A stretch of 64,000 nt of DNA from Chryseobacterium culicis (GTDB taxonomy: Bacteria > Bacteroidota > Bacteroidia > Flavobacteriales > Weeksellaceae). The position numbers were made by a program, and so were the translations under genes. The notes beneath the pieces are model-generated. The model worked only from the letters and a program-made list of their open reading frames with translations, did no database searches and was not told the DNA's origin. Position 1 is the first letter of the stretch. Each line of letters starts with the position of its first letter. The stretch covers positions 248,001-312,000 of the forward strand of contig NZ_FNWQ01000001.1 of the NCBI RefSeq assembly GCF_900108365.1, read 5' to 3'. Positions 44,306 through 53,341 of the stretch are shown piece after piece.

Positions 44306-44809
44306 TTATTGCTGGTCTTTATAAATATTCCAGAAGTTGAAATCCGTCATAGGAGCGTCAGTAATTCCGATATTTCTTCCCATGGTCACGATTTGTCCTC
44401 TGTGGTAAGTTCCGTGGAGGATCGCATGCTGGATATATTCATACTTGGAAAAATCACATTGAAACCATTGTGATTCAATCTTTACATTTTTTAAGAGATC
44501 TTCTTCGGATAAGCTTTCCACATAGTCTGCCAGCATTTGTGAATTGGTTCTTATCGCGTTGAAAACATCTTCTTTGCTGTTGGTCTCTGCAGTTTTGGTA
44601 ACATCAAAATCATTCTTTTCAGCAATGTAGCTCCACCAGTATTCCTGAGTTTGCCAGATGTGGTGTAAGGTTTTTAAAATGGTCGGAAAACTGGAAATGG
44701 TTTCCTGGTTCAGTTGTTCGTCAGACTTTGTGGATAACCAGTCGATGTATTTGTTGACTACCCAGTTATTGTACTGTACGGTTTTGCTGACTAATGCTTT
44801 TAGGCTCAT
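44306..44809 (-). CDS. DinB-family (YfiT-like) putative metal-binding protein
   Basis: A 167-residue four-helix DinB/YfiT-type protein, unrelated to DNA polymerase IV despite the name. Putative metal-site His residues lie in LHHIWQTQEYWW and HAILHGTYHRGQI, the two hallmark clusters. Relatives include bacillithiol transferases and damage-inducible proteins, and this one may transfer thiols. The ATG lies 32 nt past the previous gene stop. It encloses one perfect DnaA box. Confidence 0.85.
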   Translation of the reverse strand: MSLKALVSKTVQYNNWVVNKYIDWLSTKSDEQLNQETISSFPTILKTLHHIWQTQEYWWSYIAEKNDFDVTKTAETNSKEDVFNAIRTNSQMLADYVESLSEEDLLKNVKIESQWFQCDFSKYEYIQHAILHGTYHRGQIVTMGRNIGITDAPMTDFNFWNIYKDQQ

Positions 44810-44841
44810 AATATTAATATTTAGTGGTTTGAAAGAGGGTG

Positions 44842-45225
44842 CTATAATCCGAAATGCCTGTCTTTATCTATATTCTGTGGATTAATGAGTGCTTTGTTGC
44901 TGTAAGTTGCCGTTTCAAAATCACTGATGTTCACAGAAAGAAAAGAGATCTCCGGCAGTAATTCTGAAAGCCTTGTACTGATCTGTTTGGAAAGATGAGC
45001 TTTTTGTTCCGTACTTCGCCCCTGCATAATGTACCCAAATACATGCAGAAAGTTTTTTTTGTCTTCTCCTAATCTGTAATACTGATAGGGCTGCAGTCTT
45101 ACTTTGATGTCATTGGGAGCAAACAAGCCTGTTGCATTAGCCACGTCATAAACGGCTTCCATTAATTCATCGGGTGTTCTTTCCTGAAGAATATCCTGAG
45201 AACAATCTATAATAAAATGAGGCAT
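44842..45225 (-). CDS. 5-carboxymethyl-2-hydroxymuconate isomerase-like tautomerase
   Basis: A 127-residue tautomerase-superfamily protein of the HpaF/CHMI type. The N-terminal Pro2 (MPHFIIDCS) is the catalytic base in this family. Conserved sections include RLQPYQYYRLGEDKKNFLHV and ISFLSVNISDFETATYSN. In other bacteria the enzyme isomerises a 4-hydroxyphenylacetate pathway intermediate, but no other pathway gene is near, so its role here may differ. Confidence 0.85.
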   Translation of the reverse strand: MPHFIIDCSQDILQERTPDELMEAVYDVANATGLFAPNDIKVRLQPYQYYRLGEDKKNFLHVFGYIMQGRSTEQKAHLSKQISTRLSELLPEISFLSVNISDFETATYSNKALINPQNIDKDRHFGL

Positions 45226-45295
45226 AGATTATATTTTGTGTTTTGATTTTGTGTGAGTTAAAAATAATAAAAAATATCAACGGTTATTAAAAATA

Positions 45296-45324
45296 AAAAC
45301 CGTTCTGAAAACAAAACGGTTTTA
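45296..45324 (-). terminator. Terminator of the serine hydrolase gene
   Basis: AAACCGTT / AACGGTTTT stem with T-run on the minus strand, 34 nt past the stop. Confidence 0.75.
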
Positions 45325-45357
45325 AAATATGTATTTTTTACTTTATGAATGTCTGTT

Positions 45358-46962
45358 TTATGGATTTGATTTTTTAATACTGTATTGCGGTTGTGCAATG
45401 TTAGTCATGTCAAGAATAATATCATAAACTCCATCTTCATGAATGGGAAAATCATAGGCATCAAAGGCAATACTTTTATTATCATTATTCAGTCCAAGGT
45501 TGTATCCCCAGTCATTATTAAACCTGAATTTCATATTTCCTTTTTTCAGGGTATAATTTTTCAAAAAATAAATATTGGGATTTTTAGGATCTGTCTGCAG
45601 AGGAATATCTTTTCCATCCCAGCCGCTCGGAGTGGCATTTCCAATAATTCCCCAGGTAGGATTATCTGTATTTCTTTTAGCTGTTTTTACAGTTCCGTCC
45701 CAGAAATGAATGATAACAGTATCTATTTTCCCGTTTTGATCAGGCTGGAAGGTACAGGTGAATTTCTCATCCAGCTGAAATGACGTTTTGCTTAATGGTA
45801 ATAAAGCGTTTCTGGGATAACTGCCTTCTTTGAAAATAAGCTGCCCATCAATACTTTTAATATAAAAATTTGATTTTTCTGAAGAATAGACACCTTCCAG
45901 CTTGTTTAGATCTTCCGCACCTACTTTTGCAATAGCTGGAATACTATAAGGTTTATTGTACAGTATTTTTTCAACTTGAGGAATAATAAAATCGGAGTGC
46001 GAAAGTTCTGAAATTAAAATCACACAAATATCGTCATCCAGAACTCTGTAATATCTGCTTCTGTAACCAGGTCCTCCGCCATCATGACCCACTCGTTTTT
46101 TGTCAAAATCCTTCGAAATCTGGAAACCTAAACCATAATGATCTTTAAGGTAAGGAGTAAATGCTTTTTCTGTTGTTTCTTTTTTCAGCAGCGTGTAGTT
46201 TTTTAGCGCTTCATTAAATTTAAAAAGATCTTCCACTGTTGAATACATGGCTCCGGCACCGAAAGGATGGTCGGTCTTAAAACGTAATGCTTCGTTATAT
46301 CTTTTATCCGATAAAAATTCATATCCAAATGCTTTGTTTTCATCCGTCAAATCATTGAAATGAAATCCACTATGGTTCATTTTCAGGGGTTTCAGAATAC
46401 TATTTTTAATGACTTCATCGTAATCCAGACCGGTTACTTTCTTAATGATATAGCCAAGAATATAATATCCGGAATTGGAGTAATCCCAATCTTTACCCGG
46501 TGAAAAATTCAAAGGTTTTGCTGCAATATATTTTATAAATGTTGCTTCATCTACCGTGTACTCAGAGTTGGTATCATTGGGAATTCCTGACGTGTGGGAC
46601 AGCAGATGGGCAATGGTAATGCTGTCGCCTTTCGGAAAGTCAGGATAATATTTTGACAGTTTGTCATTCAGGGATAGTTTTCCCTGTTCTTCCAGCTGAA
46701 AAATAACAGTTGCCGTGAACATTTTTGTAGTAGAGAAAACCCGATAAAGGCTGTTATTGGTATTTTTCTCTTTTTTCTGAGCATTCCTGTAACCATAGCT
46801 TTTTTCGAAAATAATTTTTCCTTTTTCAGCAATCAGAACAGAACCACTGAACAATCCCGCTTTTTCATAGGTTTCGAATAATTGTTCCAGTTTTTTAGAT
46901 TTCTGTGAAAAAAGAGGATTCATTGCAAGCAATAAAACGATGCAGCTTATAATAGATTTCAT
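45358..46962 (-). CDS. Beta-lactamase-family (class C-like) serine hydrolase
   Basis: A 534-residue exported serine hydrolase of the beta-lactamase/DD-peptidase class C fold. The signal peptide is MKSIISCIVLLLAMNPLFS, then Q. The SxxK motif is STTK (RVFSTTKMFTATV, near residue 78), the YxN motif is in DYSNSGYYILG, and the third motif is in KRVGHDGGGPGY. The C-terminal ~170 residues form an extra beta domain. It is probably an esterase or peptidase of the cell envelope rather than an antibiotic resistance enzyme. A degraded relative lies at 49.3 kb. Confidence 0.9.
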   Translation of the reverse strand: MKSIISCIVLLLAMNPLFSQKSKKLEQLFETYEKAGLFSGSVLIAEKGKIIFEKSYGYRNAQKKEKNTNNSLYRVFSTTKMFTATVIFQLEEQGKLSLNDKLSKYYPDFPKGDSITIAHLLSHTSGIPNDTNSEYTVDEATFIKYIAAKPLNFSPGKDWDYSNSGYYILGYIIKKVTGLDYDEVIKNSILKPLKMNHSGFHFNDLTDENKAFGYEFLSDKRYNEALRFKTDHPFGAGAMYSTVEDLFKFNEALKNYTLLKKETTEKAFTPYLKDHYGLGFQISKDFDKKRVGHDGGGPGYRSRYYRVLDDDICVILISELSHSDFIIPQVEKILYNKPYSIPAIAKVGAEDLNKLEGVYSSEKSNFYIKSIDGQLIFKEGSYPRNALLPLSKTSFQLDEKFTCTFQPDQNGKIDTVIIHFWDGTVKTAKRNTDNPTWGIIGNATPSGWDGKDIPLQTDPKNPNIYFLKNYTLKKGNMKFRFNNDWGYNLGLNNDNKSIAFDAYDFPIHEDGVYDIILDMTNIAQPQYSIKKSNP

Positions 46963-47092
46963 GTACTTTTTTTAAATAAGACACTTTTAGGTGTGATAAT
47001 ATTACATGGGATTTGAAAAAAATATTCTGTGTTGATATCAATTTTTAATCAACTCTTTTTATAGGCTTTAATTCCGCTTCGGAGAGAATATT

Positions 47093-47467
47093 TTACTTTT
47101 TGCTTTTTAGCTGGAATACATTTCCTTCAGGATCAGTTCCGTCACAAAGCCAGAACGGGTAGTTTTCAAAGGTTTTGATATCTCTCATGGTAACATTTTT
47201 TGAAATCAGCTCATTTCTTGCGGATTCTATGTCAATGTCAATTTCAAAAACAAGTTTAGTATTATTGTCGAAAGTATAATCTGCTTCTAATTTTTCAAGA
47301 TACTGATCTCCGATTGTATGCAACCCGATGTAAAGTCCTCCCGCGTCCAACAAAGCCCAAACCGGATCTTCTTCGATCACTTTCAGATTAAAGTTTTTCT
47401 CATAAAAATCTTTGAGCAACTGTACATTTTTCACATACAAAATGATGGTGCTGAGCCGAGCATTCAT
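47093..47467 (-). CDS. VOC-family protein (glyoxalase/bleomycin resistance-like)
   Basis: A 124-residue vicinal-oxygen-chelate protein with paired beta-alpha-beta-beta-beta units: ARLSTIILYVKNVQLLKDFY, WALLDAGGLYIGLHTIG, ESARNELISKNVTMRDIK and CDGTDPEGNVFQLKSK. Metal-ligand residues of true glyoxalase I are not clearly all present, so it may be a binding protein. Its ATG overlaps the stop of the dihydrofolate-reductase-like gene by 4 nt, so they are coupled. Confidence 0.88.
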   Translation of the reverse strand: MNARLSTIILYVKNVQLLKDFYEKNFNLKVIEEDPVWALLDAGGLYIGLHTIGDQYLEKLEADYTFDNNTKLVFEIDIDIESARNELISKNVTMRDIKTFENYPFWLCDGTDPEGNVFQLKSKK

Positions 47468-48024
47468 ATCTTTTCATTTTTAGTTTGAGCCTCATAAATG
47501 AGCTGTACAACACCGGATCTGAAAACATGGGTTTTCACCAGTTTTAAGTGTAATCGTTCCGTCAAATCTTCAAAAAGAGGCTTTCCCTTCCCGAGAGCAA
47601 TCGGATGAACAGATATTCTGTAGATGTCGATAAGATTTTCCTGAATAAATGTTTTGATAAGGCTTGCTCCTCCATACAGCCAGATATCTTTTCCTCCCTG
47701 GTTTTTTATTTCCGAAACGTTTTCCACAATGTCTGAACTGATAAAAACAGCATTTTCATCTTCCCGGTTTTGACTGGAAAAAACAAATTTATTCTTTGAA
47801 TGAACTGCTTCCCACAGTTTCTGTTCTTCCGGACCTGCATTATCTTCGGGCTGATAATTTCCCCATGCGTCATAGCTTACTCTTCCGTAAAAAATAGTGT
47901 CTATTCCTGAGAGAAACCCGTCAAAATCCATATCATCATCCATAATGCACCAGTCGGTTTCTCCGTTGGGTCCTTCGATAAAACCGTCTAGGGTAGTGGC
48001 CAGATCTAAGATTATTTTTTTCAT
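47464..48024 (-). CDS. Dihydrofolate reductase / RibD C-terminal-like protein
   Basis: A 186-residue RibD-C/DHFR-like reductase. The start KKIILDLATTLDGFIEGPNG is the family opening, followed by DTIFYGRVSYDAWGNY and KDIWLYGGASLIKTFIQE, the NADP-binding strand and helix. Stand-alone copies like this are common in Bacteroidota with unknown substrates; it is not the bifunctional riboflavin enzyme RibD. Coupled to the VOC protein by a 4-nt overlap. Confidence 0.88.
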   Translation of the reverse strand: MKKIILDLATTLDGFIEGPNGETDWCIMDDDMDFDGFLSGIDTIFYGRVSYDAWGNYQPEDNAGPEEQKLWEAVHSKNKFVFSSQNREDENAVFISSDIVENVSEIKNQGGKDIWLYGGASLIKTFIQENLIDIYRISVHPIALGKGKPLFEDLTERLHLKLVKTHVFRSGVVQLIYEAQTKNEKI

Positions 48025-48071
48025 ATTAAGGATAAGTGATTTGTTTTTACAGATATTAAAAATATAAAAAG

Positions 48072-48629
48072 TTAGTGGGAAAACCGTAAAGTATGAATTG
48101 CTTTTAAAAGTTCAGTCTGACTTTCTTTGTTCAGGTTTTTTCCATATAAATTGAATCTGATTTTTCCCAAAGATCCAGTTTTGAGGCTGTCAATATAAAT
48201 TCCTGTCATCCCTTTTCCAGTCTGTTTGGGTTCCAGTATTTTTGCTTGATACCCATCAATTTTTTTATAGGTTAGTTTACTTAGGATAAAATCTTCAATG
48301 TTTTCATTTTCATTAATAATAACAAAATTAGTAGTGTCAGATGTCGGGTTTACCATGAGAAGTTCTGACAAATCTTGTCTGCTGATAATAGGTTTTGAAG
48401 GTTCTTCCAGAGGGTTAGAATAAGGTCCGTAATCATAGAAAATAGAATCATTGTTTTTCGTGACAATAATTCCTGCGTTGCTGTCATAAGCCTTCGTGCT
48501 TATCGTCCTCCAATCTTTAGGAGCCTGAAATTCAAAACTGCGAAAATCCATGGATTGTTTTTTGGAAGAACTTTCTGAACAGCTTAACAATATAAAAGAA
48601 ACGCAAAGGAATAATACATTACTTTTCAT
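48072..48629 (-). CDS. Predicted lipoprotein, unknown function
   Basis: A 185-residue protein. The signal peptide ends in the lipobox ILLSC, then SESS. The mature part (MDFRSFEFQAPKDWRT, GIIVTKNNDSIFYDYGPYS and IHTLRF) is beta-rich and resembles the PsbP-like/small photoprotective-fold lipoproteins seen in Bacteroidota, but that is a weak by-eye impression. The ATG at 48629 is chosen for its signal peptide; a longer in-frame version would overlap the DUF2461 gene by 20 nt. Confidence 0.65.
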   Translation of the reverse strand: MKSNVLFLCVSFILLSCSESSSKKQSMDFRSFEFQAPKDWRTISTKAYDSNAGIIVTKNNDSIFYDYGPYSNPLEEPSKPIISRQDLSELLMVNPTSDTTNFVIINENENIEDFILSKLTYKKIDGYQAKILEPKQTGKGMTGIYIDSLKTGSLGKIRFNLYGKNLNKESQTELLKAIHTLRFSH

Positions 48630-48666
48630 GGTTGTTATATTTGTTTTTAAAACATCAGCTTGATTT

Positions 48667-49326
48667 TTAAAACAAAGGTTCTCCATTCATATCCGTGGTA
48701 AGAATTTCAGTCATATAATCAAAAAAAGGACGCATCGCCAGCAAAGTCAGGATTGCTTCTTTTTGAAAACTGTCAGATAAAACTTCTTTATCAGTGAACT
48801 TTCTCATCATTAGGAATTGCTTTTTTCTGATTAAATCTATAGCCGGATGATTTTTATCAAAACCTCGTGGTGCTGTTTTTACTGAATCTCCTTGAAGCTC
48901 TCCAAAATATTTTACAAAAATTTTGTCTGAGATAATTTTTTCAATTTCTGTACTGCTGATTTCAAATTCTTTGCGGATACGAAGTAAATCCTTGGCTTCC
49001 GGACCCCAAAAACCACCTCCCACAAAGCTGTTACCCGGTTCAAGCTGAATATAATATCCACCTCTTAACATAGGCTTCGCACGGGAGTATCCAACTCCGA
49101 AATTAGTTTTATAAGGGAGCTTGTTTTTGGAAAAACGGACATCATTGTAAATTCTGAAAATGTGAATTCCATTGAGCTGATCATGCTCCTGAAGCTCATG
49201 ATAGATCTGGGTAAAAAAAACTTTGTTTTCTTTTACAATAGCGTCGTATTCTGGCTTGTGTTCCGCAAACCATTCCCGATTGTTATTTTCTTTCAGATGG
49301 GTAAGAAATTCAAAGGCTTTTTTCAT
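48667..49326 (-). CDS. DUF2461 family protein
   Basis: A 219-residue protein that matches DUF2461 (TIGR02453): FLTHLKENNNREWFAEHKPE, RIYNDVRFSKNKLPYKTNFG, GGYYIQLEPGNSFVGGGFW and RGFDKNHPAIDLIRKKQF. The family is widespread and uncharacterised, probably cytosolic. Full length. The N-terminal coding region overlaps the end of a decayed serine-hydrolase fragment read in another frame (49315-49566). Confidence 0.88.
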   Translation of the reverse strand: MKKAFEFLTHLKENNNREWFAEHKPEYDAIVKENKVFFTQIYHELQEHDQLNGIHIFRIYNDVRFSKNKLPYKTNFGVGYSRAKPMLRGGYYIQLEPGNSFVGGGFWGPEAKDLLRIRKEFEISSTEIEKIISDKIFVKYFGELQGDSVKTAPRGFDKNHPAIDLIRKKQFLMMRKFTDKEVLSDSFQKEAILTLLAMRPFFDYMTEILTTDMNGEPLF

Positions 49327-49566
49327 ATGTTTTATTTTTTGGAAAACTATATTCTTCGTTTTTCAAGATGGCTTTTATCACATCAGCAATTTCAAATAAT
49401 TTTCCATTGTAGCTGTTCCCCAATAGAATAATGGTCAGTTTTTCATTCAGATCAGAAATTCGCGAATTTTAGCAAATCAGTTGTCGTTAAGAAAGTGCCG
49501 CCAACCCAAAAATCTGGTTTATCTTCTATCATTTTGTTATTAAACCCTTTGGCAACAAATTTTCCA
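49315..49566 (-). pseudogene. Decayed beta-lactamase-family serine hydrolase, C-terminal remnant
   Basis: Two pieces of one protein in different frames, joined by a frameshift near 49455. The first is FVAKGFNNKMIEDKPDFWVG followed by GTFLTTTDLLKFANF, and the second is LNEKLTIILLGNSYNG followed by KLFEIADVIKAIL. The motifs GGxxxTxxDLLKF and a GN(N/S)...DVIKAIL tail are those of class C-like serine hydrolases. The N-terminal catalytic part is gone. No start codon or complete frame. By eye it is unlike the intact hydrolase at 45358-46962 in detail, so it may be a separate family member. Confidence 0.5.
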
Positions 49567-50082
49567 TCATTTCTTTGGCGAATCCTCAGAGATACCGGAG
49601 GTTATGATGATTCCGTAATCTTTATCTTTAATCTTATATTGAGCGGATAATTCTTTTTGCTTTATAATATCAATTTTTTTGAAAACCTTATCATCAATCA
49701 TTGCCAGTTCTCCTTCAAAATTATTGGTAAGAATTTTTCCGTTAAGGATATACTGAAAAGTATTGTCATCTCCTTTAGAATCTAATAATTTCGAAAATTC
49801 TCTCGATTTAGATTTGAAATATCTCTGAAATCTTTTTTTACTGAAGCCCCTTGTTTCAATATAGACGGCTCCGTCTTTTCCTTCTTCTCCTACGATATCC
49901 TTCGCTTCGTTGGGATCATAAACGGTCATTAAAGTAATCAGATTTGAATCAAATCTTAAGATTTCTGGTTTACTCACTTTTACACTGTCAATATACGTTA
50001 CAGGATTACTGCCCAACTTTTCCAGCCCGGACTGAGCAAAGCTCATCGCAAAGCCAAAAAATGTAAAAAATAGATATTTCAT
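49567..50082 (-). CDS. Exported protein with TonB-plug-like segment
   Basis: A 171-residue exported protein. The signal peptide is MKYLFFTFFGFAMSFA, then Q. The stretch around residues 40-75 (ITLMTVYDPNEAKDIVGEEG followed by KDGAVYIETRG) resembles the short plug-like fragments found in Bacteroidota SusC and M56-type sensory proteins, where the phrase (G)xxGKNGVIxIxT is typical. No barrel follows, so it is not a receptor. Function unknown. Confidence 0.65.
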   Translation of the reverse strand: MKYLFFTFFGFAMSFAQSGLEKLGSNPVTYIDSVKVSKPEILRFDSNLITLMTVYDPNEAKDIVGEEGKDGAVYIETRGFSKKRFQRYFKSKSREFSKLLDSKGDDNTFQYILNGKILTNNFEGELAMIDDKVFKKIDIIKQKELSAQYKIKDKDYGIIITSGISEDSPKK

Positions 50083-50195
50083 AAATTGAAAGATTAGTTT
50101 TTTTATTTTAAGTGTGCTAATTTACATAAATGTTACTCAGATTTTGTGAATGCAAAAGAGGAAAGTGAGGCCGATAAATTCTCAGATGTAAATGT

Positions 50196-50318
50196 TTAGT
50201 GGTCCACAAATAATTTAAACTTGACGATTTCACCTGAAGATTCTACAAGGATCCAGTAAAAATGATCTTCTTTATTGATAACTTGATACCTGTATTGATC
50301 TCCTTTTTCTGCTAAGTT
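50196..50318 (-). pseudogene. Orphan 40-codon C-terminal fragment
   Basis: An open stretch on the minus strand with no start codon and preceded by an in-frame stop. It encodes NLAEKGDQYRYQVINKED and then HFYWILVESSGEIVKFKLF, ending at a stop at 50196-50198. The hydrophobic/charged rhythm looks like real protein. It may be the end of a lost gene. Low confidence. Confidence 0.3.
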
Positions 50319-50334
50319 TTAAATGGTATGAATC

Positions 50335-51429
50335 TTATTTGATTCTGCTTAATGCCACTACATTTTGATGACCTCCGATTGCTTCAAATACTTCATTCTG
50401 AGATTGTACCTGCGACCATCCTTTGCTGGCTAGTTCTGCTCTGATTTCTTCCTCTGATTTATTTTTAACGACATGATAAAATGCAAAATCAACAACTTCA
50501 GCAGGTACTCTTTCAATGACGTATTTTGTGAGTGCAGAGACTAATCTGAAGTAAACGAAAAGACCTGTGAGCCCAAGCTGTACAATCCATATGATGATCC
50601 ATCCAATCCATCCCAAATTTATTTTGTTGACTGTAAAGCCGTGTAAAAATCGTATTTTCAGAAAATTCCAGAATCCAATTCTTTCAAGATTATTGGTATT
50701 CAGAATGATCTCATATTGAAAATATTCATTAGAAACATATGTGAGCAAAATCATTCCTCCCAGCAGATACAGGAGTTTGGTAAGATCAGTATAATTTGAA
50801 AATCTGATGAGATATTTCATGGTAAAAACAAGCGCTGCTGCGACAAGAAACTCAAACAATCCAATAAAGTAAAGCCCTTTCATTGAAAGCAATGCGAAGA
50901 GAAATCCTATGATTAAAGCACTGCATATACCTCCAATCAACGGTATCATTATGTTGGGAGTTCTTACCGATCTGGGTTGTGGTAACGTTTCAGGGATTAG
51001 ATAGTCATCCCAGTTATTTTTCCTTTCTATTTCCTTTTCGAGATCTTTAAGCGCCTGTATATTGAATGTTTTTAAGGTCTCCTGATAAGCATAAATAAAT
51101 AATTTAACCCGTTTAGAATTTTTACCATTATCCCATATTTCGTTCCCTAAAGATTCGCTTTTTACGGAGACCTCACCATTTTTATAGTTGGCGGTGATAA
51201 TTTCTGTCCAGCGTTCATTCATCCAGCCTACATCCTTACGCTTCGCTTCTATGCTGTGGTCATCTTTATAAACCAGGTCCCAGCCCAGTTTTTCGATTGT
51301 TTTTTCTGCAATGGCAATGAAGAGTGTTTCGTTGACAAACGTTCTGAATTCTTCCCTGTATTTAGGAGTAAAACCAATACTGTGCTTTTTGGTTATTGTG
51401 TCTTCGTAGGCTGTAAAGATATTTTTCAT
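50335..51429 (-). CDS. Hypothetical multi-pass membrane protein
   Basis: A 364-residue protein. The N-terminal ~150 residues are cytosolic (HSIGFTPKYREEFRTFVNET, EKLGWDLVYKDDHSIEAKRK and GWMNERWTEI). Four to five hydrophobic segments follow from ~160 to 300 (LIGGICSALIIGFLFALLSM; WIGWIIIWIVQLGLTGLFVY). The C-terminal tail (SEEEIRAELASKGWSQVQSQ) looks like a small helical domain, similar to those often found at the ends of Bacteroidota membrane proteins. No family name is recognised, but the architecture is coherent and the gene is full length. Confidence 0.7.
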   Translation of the reverse strand: MKNIFTAYEDTITKKHSIGFTPKYREEFRTFVNETLFIAIAEKTIEKLGWDLVYKDDHSIEAKRKDVGWMNERWTEIITANYKNGEVSVKSESLGNEIWDNGKNSKRVKLFIYAYQETLKTFNIQALKDLEKEIERKNNWDDYLIPETLPQPRSVRTPNIMIPLIGGICSALIIGFLFALLSMKGLYFIGLFEFLVAAALVFTMKYLIRFSNYTDLTKLLYLLGGMILLTYVSNEYFQYEIILNTNNLERIGFWNFLKIRFLHGFTVNKINLGWIGWIIIWIVQLGLTGLFVYFRLVSALTKYVIERVPAEVVDFAFYHVVKNKSEEEIRAELASKGWSQVQSQNEVFEAIGGHQNVVALSRIK

Positions 51430-51463
51430 TTGTAGTGTTCAGGTATTGCTGGCAGGCTGAGGA

Positions 51464-52117
51464 TTAAAAAAAATATCCGCCCACTAATTTTACAAAAACT
51501 TCCCGATCTCCAATATGATAAATTGTCAGGATGCTTCCGTCTGAAAGTTGTTTCATTTTTTGGCTGAATTCTGCTCTTGGCCCTGAAGCAGCCAGTTTTT
51601 CAAGTTGCTCTAAAACTTCTCCGGCGGTTAAAACACAAATTGCTGTCTCTTCACTCTTCCCGTCACCACTTTTTTCTATGGTTTGAATAATCAGATCCTT
51701 TTGTTTAGAGCAGAGTTCTTCTTTTTGTTTTTCATCCAGGGCACGATAAATATTCATCATATCATCCAGCAAATTCTTATGGAGAGGATTGACGGCATAT
51801 TTTGATTCGGCTTCAGAAACCATTTTTTCTGCTTTGCTTTTTGGCAGTCTTTTTTGAGCTGGTTTCCAGAATGTCCCGGATTCACTGTTATAATTCCCAA
51901 TGGTATACTTTATTTTTACGAATTTGCTTCCGTAATACAGCTGGTTCATTTGTTCCTGTGTCAATTCAGAAGGATTTACTTTAAACGTGTTCAGAAGTTG
52001 ATAAAAGTTTTCCTGTGGATTTTCGGTGACCTTCTTTTTAATCAGATCTGTATTTATTTGGGCATACCATACCTGAAAGGCTAAAATTAAAAGACCTGAA
52101 ATGATATATTTTCTCAT
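51464..52117 (-). CDS. DUF4919-like exported protein
   Basis: A 217-residue exported protein with a signal peptide (to FQVWYA, Q). The segment ...EKSGDGKSEETAICVLTAGE lines up by eye with TSGDGLKCETGFHVISVTDE of the DUF4919 protein at 33182-33856, and the first half also shares the LNTFKVNPSELTQEQMNQLY pattern with YRHLYFG-type helices, so both are probably paralogues of one family. Function unknown. On the minus strand, upstream of the multi-pass membrane protein, with a 34-nt gap. Confidence 0.65.
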   Translation of the reverse strand: MRKYIISGLLILAFQVWYAQINTDLIKKKVTENPQENFYQLLNTFKVNPSELTQEQMNQLYYGSKFVKIKYTIGNYNSESGTFWKPAQKRLPKSKAEKMVSEAESKYAVNPLHKNLLDDMMNIYRALDEKQKEELCSKQKDLIIQTIEKSGDGKSEETAICVLTAGEVLEQLEKLAASGPRAEFSQKMKQLSDGSILTIYHIGDREVFVKLVGGYFF

Positions 52118-52168
52118 TGTTTTATGATGTGAATTTAATGGTTACTGATGTCATAAATGTAGGTAAGG

Positions 52169-53341
52169 TTACCTGAAAATTCTAATCTGCTGCAACACCC
52201 CTTTCTCATTTTTATAAGTAAAAATGTAAGTTCCGCGCTGTACTTTAGATAAATCTATGGTTTTGTTATAGTAGGCAAAGCCTTTGCTTACCTGCCTGCC
52301 ATCTGTGGAGTAAACAGTGAATTCAAACTGGTTGCTGTTATTTTCATTACTGATGACAAAACCGTCTCTGGATGCGCTGGTATATACTTTTGTTTCCGGC
52401 ACACGGTTTTCGCTGGCTGTATTGGCGAGTATATTCTCGCTGATATCTGCTGCCTGTATGCTTTTAATAGCTGATTTGGTTAAAGATGTGGTACTTCCTC
52501 CAATGATGTACAGTTTATCGTTATAAACTTCCGCTGCAGCATGTCTTCTGGGAATCATATTGGATGTTAGCTGATGTACCTTATGGGTGGTGGTATCAAA
52601 ATAAGCCAGAAAAGTTTGATTGTTATAACCTCCTGCTATAAAAATCTTATCTCCGGATACCGCTAGTGAATGTCCGGAAATCCCGGCAGGCATTGTATAT
52701 TGATTGGTCCAGCGATTGGAGTTGAGGTCAAAGACATTAATCAGGCGGGATGAAGTTCCGTTAAAACCGCCAATTACATACAGCTTATCATTCACAATTT
52801 TCCCTTTTGCTTCTCTGGCAGTGGGCATATCGGGTAGTGGGTGCCATGTATCTGAAGCGATATCATAATACTGGAATCTATTGGAAAATACAGTAGTGGC
52901 GGCGCCATTGAGCCCGCTGCCGCCGAATACATATATTTTTCCGTTATGGATGGCAGAGCCTGCATTTCCTGTGTAGGAACGGTTAACAGCCCCTTTTGTT
53001 ACTTTTTGCGTTTCAAGGTCTACAATCTCAAGATGGCTGTTTCCCCAGCCGTTAAAAATGTAAATTTTATGACCGTAAGTCTCCGAATTAGCAAATTTCC
53101 TGGGGCTCAGCGTAGCATTAAGAACACTCCATTTGTTATCCGTAATATTATATTTTTCGATGTAATTGGCCATACCTCCGGTTTCCTGATATCCATTGCT
53201 CACATAGATATTATCATCCACAATGACACTGGTGATGGCACCTCTGCCCACCGACATATTGGCGAGACTTTTAAAAGAAAGCGTTTGTGCATGGGCTAGT
53301 ATTGAGCCTAAAAAGGAAAGGAATAATAATTTTGTTTTCAA
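52169..53341 (-). CDS. Secreted Kelch-repeat beta-propeller with T9SS tail
   Basis: A 390-residue secreted protein: signal peptide (MKTKLLFLSFLGSILAHA, Q), then five to six Kelch repeats from ~30 to 300, each with a hydrophobic x-GG pair and a D-x-W or similar, such as YVIGGFNGTSSRLINVFDLN, KIYVFGGSGLNGAAT and KLYIIGGSTTSLTKSAIK. The C-terminal ~70 residues (FEFTVYSTDGRQVSKGF ... GTYIFTYKNEKGVLQQ) look like a T9SS type A sorting domain. Possible adhesin or carbohydrate-binding protein; ligand unknown. Confidence 0.85.
   Translation of the reverse strand: MKTKLLFLSFLGSILAHAQTLSFKSLANMSVGRGAITSVIVDDNIYVSNGYQETGGMANYIEKYNITDNKWSVLNATLSPRKFANSETYGHKIYIFNGWGNSHLEIVDLETQKVTKGAVNRSYTGNAGSAIHNGKIYVFGGSGLNGAATTVFSNRFQYYDIASDTWHPLPDMPTAREAKGKIVNDKLYVIGGFNGTSSRLINVFDLNSNRWTNQYTMPAGISGHSLAVSGDKIFIAGGYNNQTFLAYFDTTTHKVHQLTSNMIPRRHAAAEVYNDKLYIIGGSTTSLTKSAIKSIQAADISENILANTASENRVPETKVYTSASRDGFVISNENNSNQFEFTVYSTDGRQVSKGFAYYNKTIDLSKVQRGTYIFTYKNEKGVLQQIRIFR

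Noticed and set aside
44306..44809. DNA polymerase IV
   Set aside because: The DinB name here refers to the unrelated YfiT-like metal-binding fold; the true polymerase is at 19880-20977.
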